Part shown: piece after piece, positions 9,605 to 13,756 of the stretch
Layout: every line of letters starts with the position of its first letter
Position numbering within the stretch: position 1 is the stretch's first letter
Assembly (NCBI GenBank): GCA_023390155.1
Contig: JAEWDJ010000237.1
Location: 1 to 13,756 of the forward strand
Length of the DNA stretch: 13,756 bases
Source: Actinomycetes bacterium
Lineage (GTDB): Bacteria > Actinomycetota > Actinomycetes > Actinomycetales > Microbacteriaceae
Reading direction: 5' to 3'
The notes under the pieces: generated by a model
Seen by the model: the letters and a program-made list of their open reading frames with translations, nothing else
Database searches by the model: none
Told to the model about the DNA's origin: nothing
Made by a program: the position numbers and the translations under genes

Positions 9605-10825
9605 ATGACCGCATCCAGCATCGCCATCGTCAACGCCCGCGTCGTCCCCGTGCTCGGTGAGCCGATCGAGGGAGGGACGGTCCTCATCCGCGACGGCGTG
9701 ATCGAGGCCGTCGGCGCGGCGGACGAGGTGCGGATCCCGGACGGCGTCGATACGATGGACGCGAGCGGCAAGTGGGTGCTCCCCGGGTTCGTCGAGGCGC
9801 ACGGCCACGTCGGCATCCACGAGGAGGCCAACGGCCCGGCCGGCGACGACACGAACGAGATGACGACCCCGAACACGGCGGCGGTCCGTGCGATCGACGC
9901 GATCAACATCGACGACGAGGGCTTCCGCGACGCCCTCTCGGGCGGGGTGACCTCGATCGTCGTGAAGCCCGGCTCGGGCAATCCGATCGGCGGCCAGACC
10001 GTCGCGATCAAGGCGTGGGGCGGTCGCACCATCGACGAGCAGGTGATCCGCGAGTCCGTCAGCGTCAAGTCCGCGCTCGGCGAGAACCCCAAGCGCGTGT
10101 ACGGCGCGAAGAATGCGACCCCGAGCACACGGCTCGGCGTCGCGATGATCATCCGCGAGGCGTTCGTCGAGGCGCAGAACTACCGCGCACAGCGCGACGA
10201 GGCGGAACGCGAGGGCAAGCCGTTCGCCCGCGACCTGGCGAAGGAGACGCTCGCCCGGGTGCTCGACGGCGAGCTGTACTGGGATCAGCACACCCACCGC
10301 CACGACGACATCGCGACCGCACTGCGGCTGGCGGACGAGTTCGGCTACAAGCTCGTCGTGAACCACGGCACCGAGGCCCACAAGATCGCGGACGTGCTGG
10401 CCGAGCGCGACGTCCCGGTCATCTTCGGGCCGATGTTCACCTCGCGCTCCAAGGTCGAGCTCCGCGACCGCGCGATCGCGAACCTCGCGACGCTCGCCGC
10501 GGCAGGCGTGCGCGTCGCCATCACGACCGACCACCCCGTCGTCCCGATCAACTTCCTCGTCTACCAGGCCGCCCTCGCGGTGAAGGACGGCCTGCCCCGC
10601 CGGACCGCGCTGGAGGCGCTCACCGTCAACCCGGCCGCCTTCCTCGGACTCGACGAGCGCGTCGGCGCCCTGGTGGCGGGCCGCGACGGCGACGTCGTCG
10701 TGTGGTCGGGCGATCCGCTGGACGTGAACTCGCGTGCCGAGCGCGTCTTCATCGAGGGTGCGGAGGTCTACCGCTGGGAGGACGGCGCCGGCCGCGTCGT
10801 CGAGCGCGCCGAGCGCTTCGCCTGA
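9605..10825 (+). CDS. Amidohydrolase, imidazolonepropionase-like family
   Basis: Metal-dependent hydrolase of the amidohydrolase superfamily (COG1228-like); the substrate cannot be told from sequence. 406 residues from ATG 9605; the frame stays open upstream (to 9566) but that part overlaps the promoter region and adds no family sequence. The N- and C-terminal beta-sandwich halves (about 5-60 and 345-390) flank the TIM barrel. Visible metal-site candidates: HGH (66-68), HTHRH (229-233), NHGTEAH (253-259) and the barrel-end aspartate in TTDHP (307-311). Also typical of this subgroup are KPGSGNPIGGQ (121-131) and GPMFTSRSK (275-283). VNPAAFLGLDERVGALVAG (341-359) is the usual closing segment. 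No signal peptide, so probably cytoplasmic. lepA starts 58 bases downstream with no obvious terminator between. It and the divergent epimerase-like gene interrupt the usual rpsT-lepA adjacency. Confidence 0.88.
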   Translation: MTASSIAIVNARVVPVLGEPIEGGTVLIRDGVIEAVGAADEVRIPDGVDTMDASGKWVLPGFVEAHGHVGIHEEANGPAGDDTNEMTTPNTAAVRAIDAINIDDEGFRDALSGGVTSIVVKPGSGNPIGGQTVAIKAWGGRTIDEQVIRESVSVKSALGENPKRVYGAKNATPSTRLGVAMIIREAFVEAQNYRAQRDEAEREGKPFARDLAKETLARVLDGELYWDQHTHRHDDIATALRLADEFGYKLVVNHGTEAHKIADVLAERDVPVIFGPMFTSRSKVELRDRAIANLATLAAAGVRVAITTDHPVVPINFLVYQAALAVKDGLPRRTALEALTVNPAAFLGLDERVGALVAGRDGDVVVWSGDPLDVNSRAERVFIEGAEVYRWEDGAGRVVERAERFA

Positions 10826-10883
10826 CCGCGGAGCGCCGGGGCCGTCACGGGCGAATGGGCGTTCATGGGAGAATGAGCGCACG

Positions 10884-12737
10884 ATGTCACCACGAGCTTT
10901 GACGGCCCTCGAGCCCGCTGCCACCGATCCGGCGTTCCTGCGCAACTTCTGCATCATCGCGCACATCGACCACGGCAAGTCCACCCTGGCCGACCGCATG
11001 CTGCAGATCACCGGCGTGGTCGCCGATCGGGACATGCGCGCGCAGTACCTGGACCGGATGGACATCGAGCGCGAGCGCGGCATCACCATCAAGAGCCAGG
11101 CGGTGCGGATGCCGTGGCAGCTCGACGGCGAGACCTTCGCCCTCAACATGATCGACACGCCCGGCCACGTCGACTTCACCTACGAGGTCTCGCGCTCCCT
11201 CGCCGCCTGCGAGGGTGCCATCCTGCTCGTGGACGCGGCGCAGGGCATCGAGGCCCAGACGCTCGCGAACCTCTACCTCGCCCTGGAGAACGATCTGACG
11301 ATCATCCCGGTGCTCAACAAGATCGACCTGCCCGCGGCCGACCCCGAGAAGTACGCGGCCGAGCTCGCGAGCCTGATCGGCGGCCGCCCGGAGGATGTGC
11401 TGCGCGTCTCGGGCAAGACCGGCATGGGCGTCGACGCCCTGCTCGACCGGGTCGTCCAGGAGATCCCGGCTCCGGTCGGCGTCGCCGACGCCCCCGCCCG
11501 CGCGATGATCTTCGACTCTGTCTACGACAGCTACCGCGGCGTCGTCACCTACGTCCGCATGGTCGACGGCAAGCTCTCGCCGCGCGAGCGCATCCAGATG
11601 CTCTCGACGAAGGCCACCCACGAGATCCTCGAGATCGGCGTCTCCTCGCCCGAGCCGACACCCTCCAAGGGCCTCGGCGTCGGCGAGGTGGGCTACCTGA
11701 TCACCGGTGTGAAGGACGTGCGCCAGTCGAAGGTCGGTGACACCGTGACCTCGGCGGCGAAGCCCGCGACGGAGGCGCTGCCCGGCTACACCGAGCCGAA
11801 GCCGATGGTCTTCTCGGGCCTGTACCCGATCGACGGCAGCGACTACCCGGAGCTGCGCGAGGCGCTCGACAAGCTCAAACTGTCGGACGCCGCCCTCGTC
11901 TACGAGCCCGAGACCTCCGTCGCCCTCGGCTTCGGGTTCCGCTGCGGCTTCCTCGGCCTCCTGCACCTGGAGATCATCACCGAGCGCCTCTCCCGCGAGT
12001 TCGGCCTCGACCTCATCACGACCGCGCCCAGTGTGGTCTACGAGGTCACCACGGAGGACAAGAAGACCATCACGGTCACGAACCCCAGCGAGTTCCCGGG
12101 CGGCAAGATCGACAAGGTGGAGGAGCCGGTGGTGAAGGCCGCCATCCTCGCGCCCAAGGACTACGTCGGCGTCATCATGGAGCTCTGCCAGAGCCGCCGC
12201 GGAACCCTCCTCGGCATGGAGTATCTCGGCGAGGACCGCGTCGAGATCCGCTACACGATGCCCCTCGGCGAGATCGTCTTCGACTTCTTCGACAACCTGA
12301 AGAGCCGCACCGCCGGCTACGCGTCGCTCGACTACGAGCCCGCGGGCGAGCAGGAGGCCGACCTCGTGAAGGTCGACATCCTGCTCCAGGGCGAGACCGT
12401 GGACGCGTTCAGCGCGATCGTGCACCGCGACAAGGCCTACGCCTACGGCACGATGATGGCCGGCCGCCTGCGCGAGCTGATCCCGCGCCAGCAGTTCGAG
12501 GTCCCGATCCAGGCCGCGATCGGCGCACGCATCATCGCGCGCGAGAACATCCGCGCGATGCGCAAGGACGTCCTGGCGAAGTGCTATGGCGGTGACATCA
12601 CCCGCAAGCGCAAGCTCCTCGAGAAGCAGAAGGAGGGCAAGAAGCGCATGAAGATGGTCGGCCGCGTCGAGGTCCCCCAGGAGGCGTTCATCGCCGCGCT
12701 GTCGGGTGACACGGAGAAGAAGGACGCGAAGAAGTAG
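10884..12737 (+). CDS. lepA: Elongation factor 4 (LepA, ribosome back-translocating GTPase)
   Basis: Translational GTPase that binds the ribosome, promotes back-translocation and helps ribosome assembly or recovery under stress. 617 residues from ATG 10884, within the usual 595-620 range. GTPase motifs: AHIDHGKST (26-34), RERGITIKS of switch I, DTPGHVDF (91-98), NKID (145-148) and SGKTG. EF-G-like domains II, III and V follow, then the LepA-specific C-terminal domain with CYGGDITRKRKLLEKQ and KKRMKMVGRVEVPQEAF near the end. The upstream frame is open to 10734 but overlaps the amidohydrolase. TGGGAGAAT (10866-10874) may be an extended -10 giving a nearly leaderless mRNA, or GGGAGA (10867-10872 region) a distant ribosome site. 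No convincing terminator after the stop. Confidence 0.97.
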   Translation: MSPRALTALEPAATDPAFLRNFCIIAHIDHGKSTLADRMLQITGVVADRDMRAQYLDRMDIERERGITIKSQAVRMPWQLDGETFALNMIDTPGHVDFTYEVSRSLAACEGAILLVDAAQGIEAQTLANLYLALENDLTIIPVLNKIDLPAADPEKYAAELASLIGGRPEDVLRVSGKTGMGVDALLDRVVQEIPAPVGVADAPARAMIFDSVYDSYRGVVTYVRMVDGKLSPRERIQMLSTKATHEILEIGVSSPEPTPSKGLGVGEVGYLITGVKDVRQSKVGDTVTSAAKPATEALPGYTEPKPMVFSGLYPIDGSDYPELREALDKLKLSDAALVYEPETSVALGFGFRCGFLGLLHLEIITERLSREFGLDLITTAPSVVYEVTTEDKKTITVTNPSEFPGGKIDKVEEPVVKAAILAPKDYVGVIMELCQSRRGTLLGMEYLGEDRVEIRYTMPLGEIVFDFFDNLKSRTAGYASLDYEPAGEQEADLVKVDILLQGETVDAFSAIVHRDKAYAYGTMMAGRLRELIPRQQFEVPIQAAIGARIIARENIRAMRKDVLAKCYGGDITRKRKLLEKQKEGKKRMKMVGRVEVPQEAFIAALSGDTEKKDAKK

Positions 12738-12944
12738 CCGCTACCGCCGCCGGTACCCGGTGATCACGACACCGCTGGCGGGCACCCGGTTCTGACGCCG
12801 TCCAGGGTGATGGGCTCCTGCACCACGATGCTGCCCATGCCGCCCTCCCGGGGTCGTGTGCACCGGTGTGGACGCTCGGTGGCACGCCCGCCAGCAGTCG
12901 CGTCCGGTTCGCGCTCGCGGGCGGATTGGCGGAGGATAGACACC
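12738..12944. other. Spacer between lepA and the DUF1990 gene
   Basis: These 207 bases hold the minus-strand gene stub (12764-12838) and otherwise little. Two weak hairpins follow the lepA stop: TACCG/CGGTA (12742-12755) and CGGTG/CACCG (12758-12774), each 5 bp and overlapping in part with the stub's end; neither is a convincing terminator. The right end carries the DUF1990 ribosome site GGAGGA (12931-12936). Confidence 0.5.
12764..12838 (-). pseudogene. 5' stub of a RibD_C / dihydrofolate-reductase-like gene
   Basis: On the minus strand ATG 12838 follows GGGAGG at a normal distance (five bases) and opens a 24-codon frame reading MGSIVVQEPITLDGV then RTGCPPAVS and TGA. The first 15 residues resemble the N-terminus of small RibD C-terminal-domain reductases (pattern M-x-x-IVV-x-E-x-x-TLDGV, usually followed by a proline-glycine-rich loop). 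The similarity stops after LDGV and no further family sequence follows toward lepA. I infer a remnant left by deletion. The alternatives are a chance match or a tiny unrelated frame; the recognition rests on memory of the family motif. Confidence 0.45.
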
Positions 12945-13592
12945 ATGCGTCGCTCCACCTTCACCGACCAGCCCGTCACGTACGGCGCCGTCGGCGGTAC
13001 GCAGGCTCCGGATCTGCTCTACTACCCGCCGAAGGGCTACCGCCCGATGCAGAAGAAGGTCCGGCTCGGCTCCGGGGACGAGCGCTTCGAGATGGCCGTG
13101 TCGGCCCTGATGACGTGGGGTGTGCAGCGCGGGAGCGGCATCCTGGTCACCGAGGTGACCGAGGGCACCGGCGTGCAGTACGAGGGTATCGAGTACGACG
13201 CGGACGGCACCCCCAAGGGGATGCGCGAGCACCGCGTCGAGGAGGACGTGTTCGCCGACGACGGTTCGCCGTACATCCGCAACGGGATGACGGCCGTGCT
13301 CAAGGTGCCGTTCGGGCCGTTCAAGGTCTCCGCGCCGATCCGTGTCGTCTACGTGGTCGACGAGCCGTACGTCAAAGGCTTCGCGTACGGGACGTTGCAC
13401 GGGCACCCCGAGAGCGGCGAGGAGGCGTTCCTCGTCGAGCAGCGGGAGGACGGCACCGTCTGGCTCGTCGTGAAGTCGCTGTCGCGGCCGTCGAACGGGT
13501 TCTACCGGATGGTCTCGCCGGTGCTGCGCATCGTTCAGAGCCGGATCACCACGAAGTACCTGCGGTCGCTGCTGCCGGCGCGGTCGGCCTGA
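12945..13592 (+). CDS. DUF1990 family protein
   Basis: Conserved protein of unknown function found mostly in actinobacteria. 215 residues from ATG 12945, preceded by GGAGGA (12931-12936) with an 8-base spacing, which fixes this start over an open upstream extension (to 12807). Family features seen: YPPKGYRPMQKKVRLGSG near residues 28-45, ALMTWGVQRGSGI (about 53-65), the FGPFKVSAPIRVVYVVDEP strand pair (about 124-142), and the GFAYGTLHGHPESGEEAF segment (about 146-163), followed by VWLVVKSLSRPSNGFYR. No signal peptide or transmembrane segment is evident, so it is likely cytoplasmic. Its TGA overlaps the hemW ATG by one base, so the two are probably cotranscribed and translationally coupled; this placement does not by itself reveal a function. 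Confidence 0.85.
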   Translation: MRRSTFTDQPVTYGAVGGTQAPDLLYYPPKGYRPMQKKVRLGSGDERFEMAVSALMTWGVQRGSGILVTEVTEGTGVQYEGIEYDADGTPKGMREHRVEEDVFADDGSPYIRNGMTAVLKVPFGPFKVSAPIRVVYVVDEPYVKGFAYGTLHGHPESGEEAFLVEQREDGTVWLVVKSLSRPSNGFYRMVSPVLRIVQSRITTKYLRSLLPARSA

Positions 13593-13756
13593 TGCCGAGC
13601 ACGCTCCCGCTCGGCGACCCCGCACCCGCGGACGGCCTCCTCCCCGCGTCGGCGCTCGACGGCGCGGGTGACCGCGACTTCGGCGTCTACCTGCACGTGC
13701 CGTTCTGCCGGGTGCGCTGCGGCTACTGCGACTTCAACACCTACACCGCGACGGAG
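13592..13756 (+). CDS. hemW: HemW-like radical SAM protein, 5' part (cut by window end)
   Basis: Radical SAM protein of the HemN/HemW family, commonly annotated as coproporphyrinogen oxidase but thought to act in heme trafficking. Fifty-five codons are visible. After a Pro/Ala-rich N-terminus (about 1-28), FGVYLHVPFC leads to the 4Fe-4S/SAM motif C39-x3-C43-x2-C46 followed by DFNTYT. The residue two after the third cysteine is phenylalanine, not cysteine; true HemN carries a fourth cysteine there (CxxxCxxCxC), so HemW is favoured. The ATG overlaps the DUF1990 stop. hemW after lepA is the common actinobacterial order; here DUF1990 intervenes. Confidence 0.9.
   Translation, partial: MPSTLPLGDPAPADGLLPASALDGAGDRDFGVYLHVPFCRVRCGYCDFNTYTATE

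Noticed and set aside
9605..10825. Calling the amidohydrolase imidazolonepropionase (hutI)
   Set aside because: No histidine-degradation genes nearby and the subgroup motifs do not establish that substrate.
9545..11179. Minus-strand frame of 544 codons opposite the amidohydrolase
   Set aside because: Covers the amidohydrolase and the lepA start in antisense; low-complexity and without motifs.
10887..12425. Long open frame (512 codons) on the minus strand opposite lepA
   Set aside because: Shadow of lepA; its Leu/Asp/Val/Arg-rich composition is typical of antisense reading of GC-rich genes.

Overview
This is a GC-rich chromosomal segment from an actinobacterium, most likely of the family Microbacteriaceae (Leifsonia-like). 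The inference rests on the strong G/C third-position bias, GTG starts (leuS, holA, rpsT), promoter-like hexamers placed so that some mRNAs would be leaderless, the core gene order leuS-comEA-comEC-holA-rpsT-lepA-hemW, and an 862-residue leucyl-tRNA synthetase that is not the ~960-residue form I know from Mycobacterium and Streptomyces.

Layout. 1-964: 3' part of pabB (aminodeoxychorismate synthase component I, folate pathway). 1091-3679: leuS, closed by a strong intrinsic terminator (3700-3732). 3797-8123: a forward run comEA-comEC-holA. The first two encode the DNA-binding receptor and membrane channel of DNA uptake and overlap by one base; holA encodes the clamp-loader delta subunit and starts inside the 3' end of the comEC reading frame. 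8178-8226: a large composite hairpin that should stop transcription from both sides. 8254-8514 (minus): rpsT, ribosomal protein S20. 8658-9548 (minus): an atypical NAD(P)-binding epimerase-like protein. 9605-10825 (plus): an imidazolonepropionase-type amidohydrolase, divergent from it across a 56-base gap. 10884-12737: lepA (EF4). 12738-12944: a spacer holding, on the minus strand, what looks like the 5' stub of a RibD_C/dihydrofolate-reductase-like gene. 12945-13592: a DUF1990 protein whose stop overlaps the start of hemW (13592 onward, cut by the window end).

Most of the window is housekeeping: translation (leuS, rpsT, lepA), replication (holA), folate and heme/radical-SAM functions, and the comEA/comEC pair. 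The accessory content is the epimerase/amidohydrolase divergent pair, the DUF1990 gene and the stub. No stretch over 300 bases lacks a gene. I see no tRNA or rRNA gene, CRISPR array, insertion sequence, prophage or attachment site, and no undescribed multi-gene system. The points worth a second look are small: the comEC run-on into holA, the gene stub, a symmetric -10 box between divergent genes, leaderless-type starts, and the variant LeuRS.
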